Positions 13,115-22,632 of a stretch of 37,087 nt of DNA are shown here, in pieces (the first letter of the stretch is position 1; the number at the start of each line of letters is the position of its first letter). The stretch lies in NCBI GenBank assembly GCA_945902215.1, contig CAMDML010000028.1, positions 1 through 37,087 on the forward strand, written 5' to 3'. The position numbers were made by a program, and so were the translations under genes. The stretch is from Klebsiella pneumoniae. Its GTDB lineage: Bacteria > Pseudomonadota > Gammaproteobacteria > Pseudomonadales > Pseudohongiellaceae. The notes below the pieces were generated by a model. It searched no databases and was not told the DNA's origin. It worked only from the letters and a program-made list of their open reading frames with translations.

Positions 13115-13443
13115 GGCCCGCCCCGCTACGCATAATATCAATTAATTTATTATTGATAGTCATAATTTATCAGTCTTTTTTCACTCTCTTCGACCGGGCT
13201 GCATTATGCCCCAAGTCTTCTAACTTATATAAGCATTTTCTCTCGCAGATTGAGTAAATAGTGTGTAAAAAATTCAACTGGGACCGCCATTTACAGTGCA
13301 TTGCCGGCACCATCATAAGACGTTTTCGCCAACCTTGTTGGTTTGACAATCAGGGCGATCACGGGATAGTGTTACCTCTCTACACACAGCAGTACTCATC
13401 TAGTACTGTTCGTCGCGGCATTACCTTTACTCGAGGAGTTTTT
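13115..13443. promoter_or_regulatory. Divergent sdhC/gltA control region
   Basis: This 329-base gene-free stretch separates the two TCA transcription units. The sdhC-proximal half (about 13138-13260) is strikingly AT-rich. A minus-strand -10-like CATAAT (13208-13203) has a weak upstream TTATAT. It falls inside the near-palindrome GGGCTGCATTATGCCCC (13197-13213), which could be an operator over the sdhC promoter. The gltA-proximal half is less AT-rich and carries a separate TTGACA promoter. No convincing small gene is seen. Which regulator acts here cannot be told from sequence. Confidence 0.6.
13343..13372 (+). promoter_or_regulatory. Candidate sigma-70 promoter of gltA
   Basis: A perfect TTGACA (13343-13348) is followed after 18 bases by TAGTGT (13367-13372), a weak -10 element. 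Transcription would start near 13380, giving a leader of about 65 bases. The strong -35 with a poor -10 suggests an activator-assisted promoter, but this is inference. Confidence 0.45.
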
Positions 13444-14721
13444 ATGACTGGGAAAAAAGCTCAGTTATCCGTCGATGGCGTCGAAAAACCCATTGAACTA
13501 CCCGTTCTGCAAGGCTCCCTTGGGCCCGATGTCATCGATGTCCGCAGCCTGACTTCCCATGATCTCTTCACTTTCGACCCCGGGTTCATGTCTACCGCCT
13601 CGTGCGAATCCAAGATCACTTATATAGATGGCGATCAGGGAATCCTGCTGTACCGTGGCTATCCCATCGAACAATTGGCAGAAAAGTCCGATTATCTCGA
13701 GTGCTGTTACTTGCTCCTCAACGGCGAACTGCCGAACTCGAAACAGAAGGCAGAATTTGTCAAATCCATCCGTTACCACACGATGGTCCATGAGCAGATC
13801 CACCATTTCTTCAACGGCTTTCCGCGGCATGCGCACCCCATGTCCATCATGGTCGGTGTGGTGGGCGCATTGTCGGCCTTCTATCATGACAATCTGAAGA
13901 TCGAAAGCGAAGACCACCGCAAAATTGCCGCGCTGCGCCTGATCGCAAAAATGCCGACCATTGCGGCGATGTGCTACAAGTATTCGATCGGTCAGCCCTT
14001 CATGTATCCGCGCAATGACCTCAGTTTCAGCTCAAACTTTTTGTACATGATGTTTGCAACGCCCTGCGAAACTTACGTGCCCAGCCCGGTGATTTCCGAG
14101 GCGATGGACAAGATTTTCCTCCTGCACGCCGACCACGAACAGAATGCATCCACCTCCACTGTGCGCCTCGCTGGTTCCACTGGCGCCAATCCCTATGCCT
14201 GTATTTCCTCCGGCATCACCGCGTTGTGGGGCCCGGCACATGGCGGTGCCAACGAAGCCGTGCTGAAAATGCTGATCGAAATCGGTGATGAAAAGAACAT
14301 CGACAAATACATCAAGAAAGCCAAAGACAAGGATGACCCGTTCCGCCTGATGGGCTTCGGTCACCGCGTGTACAAGAATTTCGACCCGCGCGCGAAGGTG
14401 CTGCGTGAGGCGTCACAGAAAGTGCTCGCAGAACTCGGCATGGAGAACGATCCCTTGCTGAAGATCGCAATGAAACTGGAGAAAATTGCACTTGAAGACG
14501 AATACTTCATCGCGCGCAGTCTGTACCCGAACGTAGATTTCTACTCGGGCATCATCCTGAAAGCGATTGGCATTCCGGTGAACCTGTTTACCGTGATCTT
14601 CGCCACCGGCCGCACGCCAGGATGGGTTGCGCACTGGAACGAGATGATCAGCAATCCGTTCAAAATCGGGCGGCCACGGCAGTTGTATACGGGGCCGAAA
14701 CAGAGGAACTATCCAGGTTGA
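13444..14721 (+). CDS. gltA: Citrate synthase (type II hexameric form)
   Basis: GltA (425 residues) condenses oxaloacetate with acetyl-CoA, the entry step of the TCA cycle. Its length, and the N-terminal beta-rich domain ahead of the core, fit the NADH-regulated hexameric enzyme of Gram-negative bacteria. The catalytic residues are visible: His266 in [16 protein letters not shown], His307 in [15 protein letters not shown], and Asp365 in [12 protein letters not shown] at 13444 is chosen because GAGGAG lies five bases upstream and the protein opens [12 protein letters not shown]; the frame stays open 61 codons further upstream but is not family-like. It is divergent from sdhC and followed by a strong terminator. 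Confidence 0.98.
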   Translation: MTGKKAQLSVDGVEKPIELPVLQGSLGPDVIDVRSLTSHDLFTFDPGFMSTASCESKITYIDGDQGILLYRGYPIEQLAEKSDYLECCYLLLNGELPNSKQKAEFVKSIRYHTMVHEQIHHFFNGFPRHAHPMSIMVGVVGALSAFYHDNLKIESEDHRKIAALRLIAKMPTIAAMCYKYSIGQPFMYPRNDLSFSSNFLYMMFATPCETYVPSPVISEAMDKIFLLHADHEQNASTSTVRLAGSTGANPYACISSGITALWGPAHGGANEAVLKMLIEIGDEKNIDKYIKKAKDKDDPFRLMGFGHRVYKNFDPRAKVLREASQKVLAELGMENDPLLKIAMKLEKIALEDEYFIARSLYPNVDFYSGIILKAIGIPVNLFTVIFATGRTPGWVAHWNEMISNPFKIGRPRQLYTGPKQRNYPG

Positions 14722-14755
14722 GGCCCGCGAAGCATGAACCAAAAGAAGTTTGAAC

Positions 14756-14787
14756 AAAAAAAAGCCCTGCATCGCAGGGCTTTTTTT
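14756..14787. terminator. Bidirectional terminator between gltA and the tRNA operon
   Basis: A perfect GCCCTGC/GCAGGGC stem with a 3-base loop (14764-14780) is flanked by eight A on the left and seven T on the right. It therefore works as an intrinsic terminator on both strands, ending gltA on the plus strand and the tRNA-Ala/tRNA-Glu transcript on the minus strand. The tRNA-Glu CCA end lies 4 bases away. Confidence 0.93.
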
Positions 14788-14790
14788 ATT

Positions 14791-14866
14791 TGGCGTCCCC
14801 AGGGGGTTTCGAACCCCCGTTACAACCGTGAAAGGGTCGTGTCCTAGGCCTCTAGACGATGGGGAC
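14791..14866 (-). tRNA. tRNA-Glu (anticodon TTC)
   Basis: This is a 76-base tRNA on the minus strand beginning GTCCCCATCGTCTAGAGG and ending in an encoded CCA. The acceptor stem GTCCCC/GGGGAC, the T-loop GTTCGAA and the anticodon loop CTTTCAC (anticodon TTC, at 14832-14830) are all present. It closely resembles E. coli tRNA-Glu. It is the second gene of a two-tRNA operon, and gltX, encoding the enzyme that charges it, lies just upstream. Confidence 0.97.
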
Positions 14867-14911
14867 TTAAAGCTTAGTTGAATCGTGGTATTTACTGCGG
14901 ATTCTGGTAAG

Positions 14912-14987
<76 letters not shown>

Positions 14988-15079
14988 TTACTGCAAACCT
15001 TACTGCATCCCTACCTACAAACCCGCCTGCATACAACGAATACTGCATTTACTACGTCGATCCGGGCTTCCCGGAAAGA

Positions 15080-15114
15080 GCGCGCATTCTATTTAGCACC
15101 CCCCGGGGTGTCAA
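15080..15114 (-). promoter_or_regulatory. Strong stable-RNA promoter of the tRNA-Ala/Glu operon
   Basis: On the minus strand a perfect TTGACA (15114-15109), a spacer of exactly 17 bases, and TAGAAT (15091-15086, five of six matches) form a near-consensus sigma-70 promoter. The discriminator that follows is GCGCGC (15085-15080), the GC-rich type expected for stringent (ppGpp/DksA) repression of stable RNA. The start would fall near 15079, about 90 bases before tRNA-Ala. The -35 box abuts the putative gltX terminator. Confidence 0.85.
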
Positions 15115-15115
15115 G

Positions 15116-15139
15116 GAAAAAGCCCTGCAGACCAGCGGG
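15116..15139 (-). terminator. Probable gltX terminator
   Basis: Immediately after the gltX stop the minus strand reads CCCGC-TGGTCT-GCAGGG (a five-pair stem with one bulged A), then CTTTTT. The stem is imperfect but correctly placed. Its T run ends two bases before the -35 box of the tRNA promoter. Confidence 0.5.
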
Positions 15140-16627
15140 TCATAGCCCCAATTGCTGATATTCCTTTTCGAGATTTTTCTGCTGTTTGCCCGAGATCCCG
15201 CCGAGCGTCCCCATGGCATGGCGCAGCCGCGCGCGCGTAAGATCCAGGCCGAGAATCGCCATCGAATCAATGACCGATACGGAAACCGACGTGCCTGCTA
15301 TCGCGACGAACACCGGAAACAGGAGGTCACGGATTTTGAGTCCCATCTTCTCTGCCAGCGCCACCAACACCAGCTCGATGCGGTCACGGTGCCACGCCGG
15401 CACCTCTTCGAGCCGCCACGCGACGTACTGCAGGATTTTGAGGCTCGTTTCAGTATCGACTCTGGTGTGAACAAACGCGGCAGGCGTCAGGGCTGGCATA
15501 CCCGCCAGGAAAAATCCGGCCAGCGGCACGACATCACTGAAGCGCTCCACGCGCGGTTTGATCAGCGGAATGATCTGGTGCATTTTTTCTGCCTGAAAAG
15601 CCCACTCGGCATAACGCTGCAGGAATTCAATGTCTGACAAGGACTCACGCAGATAACGCCCATTGAGCCAGTCCAGTTTCTCCGCATCGAATACCGGACC
15701 ACCGAGCGACACTCGGTTGATGTCAAAAGCCGCGATCATCTCCTGCACGCTGAATTTCTCGTTACCGTCTGGCATCGACCAACCCATCATGCCGAGATAG
15801 TTGATTACTGCCTCGGGCAGGTAACCCATGCGCTGGTAGTAACCGATGCTGGTGGGATTCTTGCGCTTGCTGAGCTTGCTGCGATCCGCGTTCCTTAAAA
15901 GAGGCATGTGGCACAGCACCGGCGCTTCCCAGCCAAAGTATTGATACAGCAACAGGTGTTTGGGCGCGGAGTTGAGCCACTCCTCGCCGCGAATTACATG
16001 CGTGATGCGCATCAGGTGATCGTCAACAACGTTCGCGAGGTGGTAAGTTGGCAAACCATCAGACTTCATCAGCACCTGCATGTCGACATGACTCCATTCG
16101 ATCTCGACATTTTCGCGCAGCAGATCGCGGATTGTGCACTTGCCTTCACGAGGTACCTTCATGCGGATCACATACGCATCCTTGCGATGCAGCCGCTGCA
16201 CCACATCTTCAGCAGACAAATGCATGCACAGCCCATCGTAACCAGGCTGCTGTTTGTCTGCAGACTGTTGCTTGCGCAAGTCCTCCAGCCGTTCTGCCGT
16301 GCAGAAACAGTGAAAGGCATGGCCTTTTTCCAGCAGCACCTTCACGTGTTCCTGATAGATTGCTGAACGCTCGCTCTGTCGATACGGGCCATAGGGGCCA
16401 CCCTTGTCCGGACCCTCGTCCCATTCCAGTTGCAGCCATTTCAGGGCATCCAGGATGTCATCCTCTGACTTGCGGGTGCTGCGCACCTGGTCAGTATCTT
16501 CAATGCGCAGGATGAACTGACCGCCGTGCTGGCGCGCAAAGCAGAGGTTGAACAATGCGATATACGCGGTGCCTACGTGGGGGTCACCGGTAGGTGAAGG
16601 TGCGATTCTTGTGCGGATGCTGGTCAT
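15140..16627 (-). CDS. gltX: Glutamyl-tRNA synthetase
   Basis: GltX (495 residues) charges tRNA-Glu and is a class I aminoacyl-tRNA synthetase acting in the cytoplasm. The HIGH-type motif is in [19 protein letters not shown] (about 9-27), the KMSKS-type motif is [13 protein letters not shown], and ADVIRGEEW-like [13 protein letters not shown] lies between them. The length fits the pseudomonad-type enzyme, slightly longer than the E. coli one. ATG at 16627 has only a weak AGAG upstream but gives the standard start [14 protein letters not shown]. The next genes downstream are the tRNA-Ala and tRNA-Glu genes. Confidence 0.97.
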   Translation of the reverse strand: MTSIRTRIAPSPTGDPHVGTAYIALFNLCFARQHGGQFILRIEDTDQVRSTRKSEDDILDALKWLQLEWDEGPDKGGPYGPYRQSERSAIYQEHVKVLLEKGHAFHCFCTAERLEDLRKQQSADKQQPGYDGLCMHLSAEDVVQRLHRKDAYVIRMKVPREGKCTIRDLLRENVEIEWSHVDMQVLMKSDGLPTYHLANVVDDHLMRITHVIRGEEWLNSAPKHLLLYQYFGWEAPVLCHMPLLRNADRSKLSKRKNPTSIGYYQRMGYLPEAVINYLGMMGWSMPDGNEKFSVQEMIAAFDINRVSLGGPVFDAEKLDWLNGRYLRESLSDIEFLQRYAEWAFQAEKMHQIIPLIKPRVERFSDVVPLAGFFLAGMPALTPAAFVHTRVDTETSLKILQYVAWRLEEVPAWHRDRIELVLVALAEKMGLKIRDLLFPVFVAIAGTSVSVSVIDSMAILGLDLTRARLRHAMGTLGGISGKQQKNLEKEYQQLGL

Positions 16628-16655
16628 GAGCTCTGGCTGATGTTGTAAAGAGCTG

Positions 16656-16661
16656 ATTATA
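16656..16661 (-). promoter_or_regulatory. Candidate -10 element of the gltX promoter
   Basis: A perfect TATAAT on the minus strand lies 28 bases before the gltX ATG. The -35 position 17 bases upstream is poor (TCCGGT), so this is a candidate only. It would give a leader of about 20 bases. Confidence 0.45.
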
Positions 16662-16807
16662 GGGGATAGCAGGCGTGGACCGGAGCAAATTCAGTGGTGG
16701 GTGGTGGTTCGGTGAAGACACCAGGAATTTATTGTGTGCAATGCCCTTCCTGTGATGGGCTGATCTTTCATTGTTCTAGACATCCACTGGTTCATTTGTT
16801 GCTTCGT

Positions 16808-16932
16808 GGTTCAGTGCACAGGGCCGAGGATGGTCCGAGTCGAAGTGCACATGGATGGGCGTCTACGGTCCCGGCAATGCATCCCCCCGGTCCCGGCCTC
16901 GTGCACCGAACCAAATGTGGGTGGCCAGAACC
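16808..16932. repeat. Dispersed intergenic repeat, copy 2, with terminal inverted repeats
   Basis: This is the second copy of the repeat at 1-126. Its ends form an imperfect 12-base inverted repeat: GGTTCAGTGCAC (16808-16819) against GTGCACCGAACC (16901-16912), with one mismatch. They bound a unit of about 105 bases that could fold on itself. Inside, GGGCC/GGTCC (16821-16825 with 16832-16836) keeps the hairpin seen as GGGCC/GGCCC in copy 1, through a G-T wobble. No obvious target-site duplication is seen. It lies 3' of arfB, as copy 1 lies 3' of htpG. Similarity to copy 1 continues to about 16932. Confidence 0.75.
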
Positions 16933-16992
16933 CAAAGTCAGTACAAACACCAAAATGTTAAACCAATACAACAAGGCACCCCAGCTGGCATC

Positions 16993-17403
16993 CTACTCAG
17001 ACACGTCCCTGCGCAACCTTTTGAGTTTGGATTGCTGTTTCTTGGTATCGATGCGCCGCTCTTTGGAAGCACGCGTGGGCTTGGTCGGTACGCGGCGTTT
17101 GGGCACACGGGTGGCCGCGCGCACCAGTTCCTGCAAACGGCTCAGGGCTTCCTCCCGGTTTTTCTCCTGGGTGCGATGGGTCTGCGCCTTGATCACGACA
17201 ATACCGTCCTTGCTGATGCGCTGGTCAGAGCGCGCGAGCAGCCGCTCCTTGATATTGTCTGGCAGTGACGAGGCGCGGATGTCGAAACGCAGATGAATCG
17301 CGCTCGACACCTTGTTGACGTTCTGCCCGCCCGCACCCTGCGCACGGATCGCATGCAGCTCAATCTCCGCATCAGGAAGATCGATGGTGCGGTTGATGTT
17401 CAT
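16993..17403 (-). CDS. arfB: Alternative ribosome-rescue factor B (peptidyl-tRNA hydrolase ArfB/YaeJ)
   Basis: ArfB (136 residues) enters stalled ribosomes that lack a stop codon and hydrolyses the peptidyl-tRNA. The GGQ catalytic motif is at residues 25-27 in [20 protein letters not shown]. The C-terminal tail (about 105-136) is strongly basic, with many Lys and Arg in [16 protein letters not shown] and KLKRLRRD, as needed to occupy the empty mRNA channel. There is no stop-codon recognition domain, which separates it from RF1 and RF2. Its start overlaps the upstream hydrolase by four bases (ATGA), so the two are co-translated. Confidence 0.93.
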   Translation of the reverse strand: MNINRTIDLPDAEIELHAIRAQGAGGQNVNKVSSAIHLRFDIRASSLPDNIKERLLARSDQRISKDGIVVIKAQTHRTQEKNREEALSRLQELVRAATRVPKRRVPTKPTRASKERRIDTKKQQSKLKRLRRDVSE

Positions 17404-18335
17404 GCTGGGCTGCTGTAGTCGCGGATGAAATTCAGCAACTGCGGTGCGAGAAGATCGCCGGGCTGCCCCAGATACAGTGCCACCGAAAAATGATTCTGCC
17501 CGATCATGTGAACGAAACGTGGCAACTGGCCATGCCTGCGCTGCAATGCTGCCAGCAACTCAAGCCCCTGCTGTTCGAAATATAGTGGATCGCATTCCGC
17601 AATCGTGACCAGCATCGGCACATCGCTGTGAACCAGTCCGGCCAGAGAAGAGCGCTCTGCGTACACACTCTGATCGCTACCAAGATAGGCTGCTTCCATC
17701 GGCCCCGGTTTCAGCGTGTAGTTGTATACGCCCGAGAGCAGGATGAGGCCGCGCAAGCCATGTGCGTGCGGCGCATAGATTTTTTGATGAGCTACATAGG
17801 AGGCGGCATGCGCCCCGCCCGCTGACTGCCCCATCAGAAAAATATTCTCCGTACCAATGCCATGAGTTTTGCCCTCTTGCTGCAGGAAATGCACTGCTTG
17901 ATGCAGATCTTCAATACCGGAGGGCCATTGATGCTGCGGCGCCAGCCGGTAGGTCAGGTTCACCGCGTTGCAGCCGTTGCGTACGGCCCACTGCCCGATG
18001 TTGTCGTAGAACTGCGTACCCGGCATCTGCTTGTCGCCGGCAACAAAACCACCTCCATGCACGAAGATCAGCACAGGACGTGCCGGTGCAAAGCCGGAGA
18101 ACGGAGTAAACACATCCATGCGGTGGCGTTCATGGCTGCCGTATTTGATATCGCGCTGCACTTCTATTTGGTTGGCCGCTTCCATGGCAACTGGCACTAC
18201 CAGCGGCAACACCAGATTGCGCGTAGCGTTGAGCGTATCCAGGTTGATCTGGCGCTCGATGCCACGAATGGCTTTGGCGTACTCGGCAAACTGCACGAAG
18301 GAACTCCTGCGAATGGATGGCAGCCTTTTTAGCAT
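17400..18335 (-). CDS. Alpha/beta-hydrolase, carboxylesterase of the hormone-sensitive-lipase type
   Basis: This is a 311-residue alpha/beta-fold hydrolase. The oxyanion motif HGGGF (93-97), nucleophile elbow GQSAGG (Ser171), and probable acid Asp249 (AECDPLY) and base His282 (GQNHFS) form a complete catalytic set. HGGG plus GxSAGG points to the HSL/family IV or related kynurenine-formamidase-like esterases; the substrate is unknown. The N-terminus has a weakly hydrophobic stretch (about 40-52) but no clear signal peptide. It is divergent from cysH (101-base gap) and overlaps arfB by four bases, although no functional link with ribosome rescue is apparent. Confidence 0.85.
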   Translation of the reverse strand: MLKRLPSIRRSSFVQFAEYAKAIRGIERQINLDTLNATRNLVLPLVVPVAMEAANQIEVQRDIKYGSHERHRMDVFTPFSGFAPARPVLIFVHGGGFVAGDKQMPGTQFYDNIGQWAVRNGCNAVNLTYRLAPQHQWPSGIEDLHQAVHFLQQEGKTHGIGTENIFLMGQSAGGAHAASYVAHQKIYAPHAHGLRGLILLSGVYNYTLKPGPMEAAYLGSDQSVYAERSSLAGLVHSDVPMLVTIAECDPLYFEQQGLELLAALQRRHGQLPRFVHMIGQNHFSVALYLGQPGDLLAPQLLNFIRDYSSPA

Positions 18336-18436
18336 GCTTGACTGGCCGGGGACAGGCCCGGGAACTTCCGGAATGGTCGCTCTGCCCCCGCTGCGGATTT
18401 ACGTTAAACTGGCGCCCTTACATTCAGGAGCCTTTC

Positions 18437-19054
18437 ATGGATATCACCGCTCTCAATCAGCAATACGCCACCCAAAACCCACAGGCCATCATCGCGCATG
18501 CGCTGTCCTTGCCAGGCAAGGCCGTAGTGACGACGCATTTCGGACCGTTGGAAGCAGTGATTCTGCACATGGCCAGCAAGGTGAAGCCAGACATACAGGT
18601 GCTGTGGGTGGATCACGGTTACAACACCAAGGCCACGTACCGCACTTCGGAAAAAATCATCCAGATGCTGAAACTGAATGTGGATGTATTCACGCCAAAA
18701 GTGTCAGCGGCGCGTCAGGAAGTCGCGCTGGGTGGCATTCCCAATTACACCGAGGACGCGCACAAGACCTTCACCGAGAACTTCAAGCTGGAGCCCTTCC
18801 GCCGTGCCATGAAGCAACACAAACCGGATGTCTGGCTGACCGCGCTGCGGCGCGAGCAGACCGAGTTCCGGCAATCGCTGAACATCTTTACGCAGGATGA
18901 GAAGGGGGTGTTGAAAGTGGCGCCTTTCTTCTACTGGACCGAGGCGCAGATGCGCGAGTATCTGGCCGCGCACAACCTGCCCAATGAAGACAGCTATTAC
19001 GATCCGACCAAGGCGCTGGAAAACCGCGAATGCGGCTTGCACACCTCGCTCTAA
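18437..19054 (+). CDS. cysH: Phosphoadenosine phosphosulfate reductase, short form
   Basis: This is a 205-residue adenine-nucleotide alpha-hydrolase-fold enzyme that should reduce PAPS to sulfite with thioredoxin. ALRREQTEFRQSLNIF matches the LRREQ signature, and the C-terminus RECGLHTSL carries the single, presumably catalytic Cys. It lacks the CC...CxxC cluster ligands of APS reductases, arguing for PAPS as substrate. It is about 40 residues shorter than E. coli CysH and lacks the GYxSxGDxHTT segment; VDHGYNTKATYR replaces the usual TDTGY region. ATG at 18437 has AGGAG six bases upstream. It converges on the acetyltransferase gene with a one-base gap, and cysG is the next gene beyond. Confidence 0.82.
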   Translation: MDITALNQQYATQNPQAIIAHALSLPGKAVVTTHFGPLEAVILHMASKVKPDIQVLWVDHGYNTKATYRTSEKIIQMLKLNVDVFTPKVSAARQEVALGGIPNYTEDAHKTFTENFKLEPFRRAMKQHKPDVWLTALRREQTEFRQSLNIFTQDEKGVLKVAPFFYWTEAQMREYLAAHNLPNEDSYYDPTKALENRECGLHTSL

Positions 19055-19055
19055 G

Positions 19056-19529
19056 TTACTCCGCCAGTTTGCGCAACGCGTCGCCGGTAAGCCGGTAGAT
19101 GGTCCACTCGTCCAGTGGCCGTGCGCCGAGCGCTTCATAGAATTCGACGGCCGGGGTGTTCCAGTTGAGCACGCTCCATTCGAAACGTCCGCAGTTCTCC
19201 TTAACCGCAATTTGCGCAACATACTGCAGCAGCGCCTTGCCTGCGCCCTGCCCGCGAAACGCGGGAGTCACGTACACATCCTCCAGCCAGATGCCGTTTT
19301 TGCCGAGCCAGGTAGAAAAGTTGTAGAAGTAAACGGCGTACCCGGCGGTTTTGCCATCGATACTGCAGATCAGCGCACGCGCCTTCGCCGCCGCGCTGAA
19401 CAGTGTTTCGGTGATTTCGACGACCGAGGTCACAACTTCATGTTGCGCCTTCTCGTATATCGCCAGCTCAATGATGAAATCAAGAATGAGCGGCGCGTCG
19501 GCAGCCGTGGCAGGTCGTATGCTAATCAT
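19056..19529 (-). CDS. GNAT acetyltransferase, spermidine/spermine N1-acetyltransferase-like
   Basis: This is a 157-residue GCN5-related N-acetyltransferase. The acetyl-CoA pyrophosphate loop is RGQGAGKAL (92-100), preceded by WLEDVYVTPAF and followed by LNWNTPAVEFYEALGA. That pattern (LEDVYV, WN-P-I-FY, GA) resembles the diamine/polyamine SAT1 group, so a small amine may be the substrate, but this is inference. ATG at 19529 is chosen with AAGGA seven bases upstream. The start lies ten bases past the cysG stop, so it is probably the last gene of the ftsK-to-cysG string. Its 3' end abuts cysH tail to tail. Confidence 0.85.
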   Translation of the reverse strand: MISIRPATAADAPLILDFIIELAIYEKAQHEVVTSVVEITETLFSAAAKARALICSIDGKTAGYAVYFYNFSTWLGKNGIWLEDVYVTPAFRGQGAGKALLQYVAQIAVKENCGRFEWSVLNWNTPAVEFYEALGARPLDEWTIYRLTGDALRKLAE

Positions 19530-19539
19530 CTCGAATCCT

Positions 19540-20919
19540 TCAGGAACGCCAGGCCAGTTGAGCGTGCAGGCTAACCACATGACCGACGATGATCAACGTG
19601 GGCGCCTTCACATCCTTGCTGGCGATGAGTGCAGGCATTGTTTGCAGCGTGCCTATGTACACTTTCTGATCCGGCGTCGTGCCTTGCTGGATCAGCGCAA
19701 TCGGGGTTGCCGGATCGCTGCCATGTTCAATCAGTTTCGCGCAGATCTGCGGCAGGCTGATCAGGCCCATGTAATACACAACAGTTTGCTTGGGCTGAAC
19801 CAGCTGTGGCCAGTCGAGATCACAGGATTCATCTTTCAAGTGTCCAGTCACGAAGCGCACTGACTGCGCGAAGTCGCGGTGCGTCAGCGGAATTCCTGCG
19901 TATGCCGCACAACCGGAAGCAGCAGTAATGCCGGGCACGATCTGAAATGGAATCTTTGCTGCCGCCAGCTCCTCAATCTCTTCGCCACCCCGGCCGAAGA
20001 TGAACGGGTCGCCGCCTTTCAAGCGCAATACACGCTTGCCCTGTTGCGCAAGCGTGACCAGTAACTTGCTGATGTCTTGCTGCGCCATGGTGTGTTTCGA
20101 GCGCTCCTTGCCAACGTGGATCTTCTCGGCATCCTGCCGCGTCATGTTCAGGATTTGTGGACTCACCAACCGGTCGTACAACACGACATCGGCCTGCTGC
20201 ATCAGGCGCAGTGCGCGGAATGTCAACAGGTCCGGGTCCCCCGGCCCGGCACCGACCAGATACACCTCGCCCTGCATGCTGGCACCGGCTTCCTGCTCAA
20301 GCTGCTGTAACAAAAGAGTTTCGGCCTGCGCCGTCTGTCCGCTCAAGCTCAGCTCACCTACCGGGCCATTGACGATGCTTTCCCAGAACCGCATGCGCAG
20401 GGTAAGCGAACTGAAACGGCGTTTGACCTGGGAGCGGTACTGGCCGAGCAAGGCCGCCAGCGTGCCATAGGCGGACGGAATGAAAGTTTCGAGCCGCGCG
20501 CGCAACAAGCGCGCGAGCACCGGCGAGGCACCACCGCTCGACACGGCGATCACCAGCGGTGAACGATCAACAATGGAGGGAAAAATAAAACTGCAGAGTT
20601 CCGGCTGATCGACCACGTTGACCGGCAGATGGCGTTTACTCGCGGCCATGAACACCGCCATGTTGACGGCTGAATCAGCGGTTGCAGCGATCACTAGTTT
20701 ACAACCTTCAAGATCCTGCTCGAAGAAATCGCGCTGTTCGATCTGGTGCTGGCGGTCCTTCAGCAATTGCTGCAACTCAGGGACGATCTCGGGCGCGACC
20801 AGCCGGATGCGCGCTTCGGCCCGCAGCAACATATGCACCTTGCGCAAGGCAACCTGACCGCCGCCCACAACCAGCGCTCGCTGTTGTTTGATGCGGAGAA
20901 ATACCGGCAGAAAGTCCAT
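19540..20919 (-). CDS. cysG: Siroheme synthase (trifunctional CysG)
   Basis: CysG (459 residues) converts uroporphyrinogen III to siroheme, the cofactor of sulfite and nitrite reductases. The N-terminal half (about 1-210) is the NAD-dependent dehydrogenase/ferrochelatase with [16 protein letters not shown] and [14 protein letters not shown], whose Ser128 matches the phosphoserine of the Salmonella enzyme. The C-terminal half is uroporphyrinogen methyltransferase with [34 protein letters not shown] and [20 protein letters not shown]. It begins nine bases after serS stops, with a weak AAGGG site. Siroheme would serve the sulfite reductase acting after the nearby CysH. Confidence 0.97.
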   Translation of the reverse strand: MDFLPVFLRIKQQRALVVGGGQVALRKVHMLLRAEARIRLVAPEIVPELQQLLKDRQHQIEQRDFFEQDLEGCKLVIAATADSAVNMAVFMAASKRHLPVNVVDQPELCSFIFPSIVDRSPLVIAVSSGGASPVLARLLRARLETFIPSAYGTLAALLGQYRSQVKRRFSSLTLRMRFWESIVNGPVGELSLSGQTAQAETLLLQQLEQEAGASMQGEVYLVGAGPGDPDLLTFRALRLMQQADVVLYDRLVSPQILNMTRQDAEKIHVGKERSKHTMAQQDISKLLVTLAQQGKRVLRLKGGDPFIFGRGGEEIEELAAAKIPFQIVPGITAASGCAAYAGIPLTHRDFAQSVRFVTGHLKDESCDLDWPQLVQPKQTVVYYMGLISLPQICAKLIEHGSDPATPIALIQQGTTPDQKVYIGTLQTMPALIASKDVKAPTLIIVGHVVSLHAQLAWRS

Positions 20920-20928
20920 GGCGCGGAA

Positions 20929-22242
<1,314 letters not shown>

Positions 22243-22617
22243 CTAAACAACCATTCTGCTGATCTGCAGACCCGCGTACGCAGCCAACAAGCAGACCAAC
22301 ATTGTTCCGAACAGATAGAGCAACGCTGTGCCTGGCAACCCTTTTTCAAACAGGCTCAAGGCATCCAGCGAGTAAGTCGAGTAGGTGGTAAAGGCACCCA
22401 GAAAGCCCACGTTGATCAGACTGCGCCACTCCGGCGGCAGATGACTTCTTTCGACCAGTACGACGTAGGCGACGCCAATCAGCAATGAACCCGCCACATT
22501 GATCGTAAATGTGGCCCAGTAGCCAAACTGCTCGGGAAACGGGTTGCGATTATACACCCAGTACCGTGCCATCGCGCCCAGTGCGCCGCCTGCGGCGACC
22601 AGCAAATAATTGAGCAT
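22243..22617 (-). CDS. crcB: Fluoride channel CrcB/Fluc
   Basis: CrcB (124 residues) is a small dual-topology membrane protein that lets fluoride leave the cell. Four hydrophobic helices are visible, with the family motifs GGALGAMARYW near the N-terminus, TINVAGSLLIG in the second helix and GFLGAFTTYSTYSLD in the third. It sits 15 bases after rarA and 33 before serS, inside an operon. No fluoride riboswitch precedes it, so control is not locally fluoride-responsive. Confidence 0.95.
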   Translation of the reverse strand: MLNYLLVAAGGALGAMARYWVYNRNPFPEQFGYWATFTINVAGSLLIGVAYVVLVERSHLPPEWRSLINVGFLGAFTTYSTYSLDALSLFEKGLPGTALLYLFGTMLVCLLAAYAGLQISRMVV

Positions 22618-22632
22618 GGCTTGGATCTCCTG

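Larger units (their letters stand above)
16628..16992. other. Gene-free stretch between gltX and arfB
   Basis: This holds the gltX promoter region at its left end and the structured repeat copy 2 at 16808-16932. Between them is ordinary sequence with one short inverted pair, GCCC/GGGC, around 16743-16759. Open frames here, including one through the repeat, have no family resemblance and are not called. About 60 bases next to the arfB stop hold nothing I recognise. Confidence 0.7.

Noticed and set aside
13261-13443. In-frame 61-codon N-terminal extension of gltA
   Set aside because: It would start at GTG without a ribosome site and run through the TTGACA promoter. The ATG at 13444 has GAGGAG at good spacing and a family-like N-terminus.
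16694-17296. Open frame through repeat copy 2 and antisense to arfB
   Set aside because: The repeat is better explained by conserved hairpins and inverted ends. The reading frame is not preserved with copy 1 in any meaningful gene.
22618-22632. Possible fluoride riboswitch ahead of crcB
   Set aside because: Only 15 bases separate rarA from crcB, and nothing resembling the riboswitch fold precedes it.
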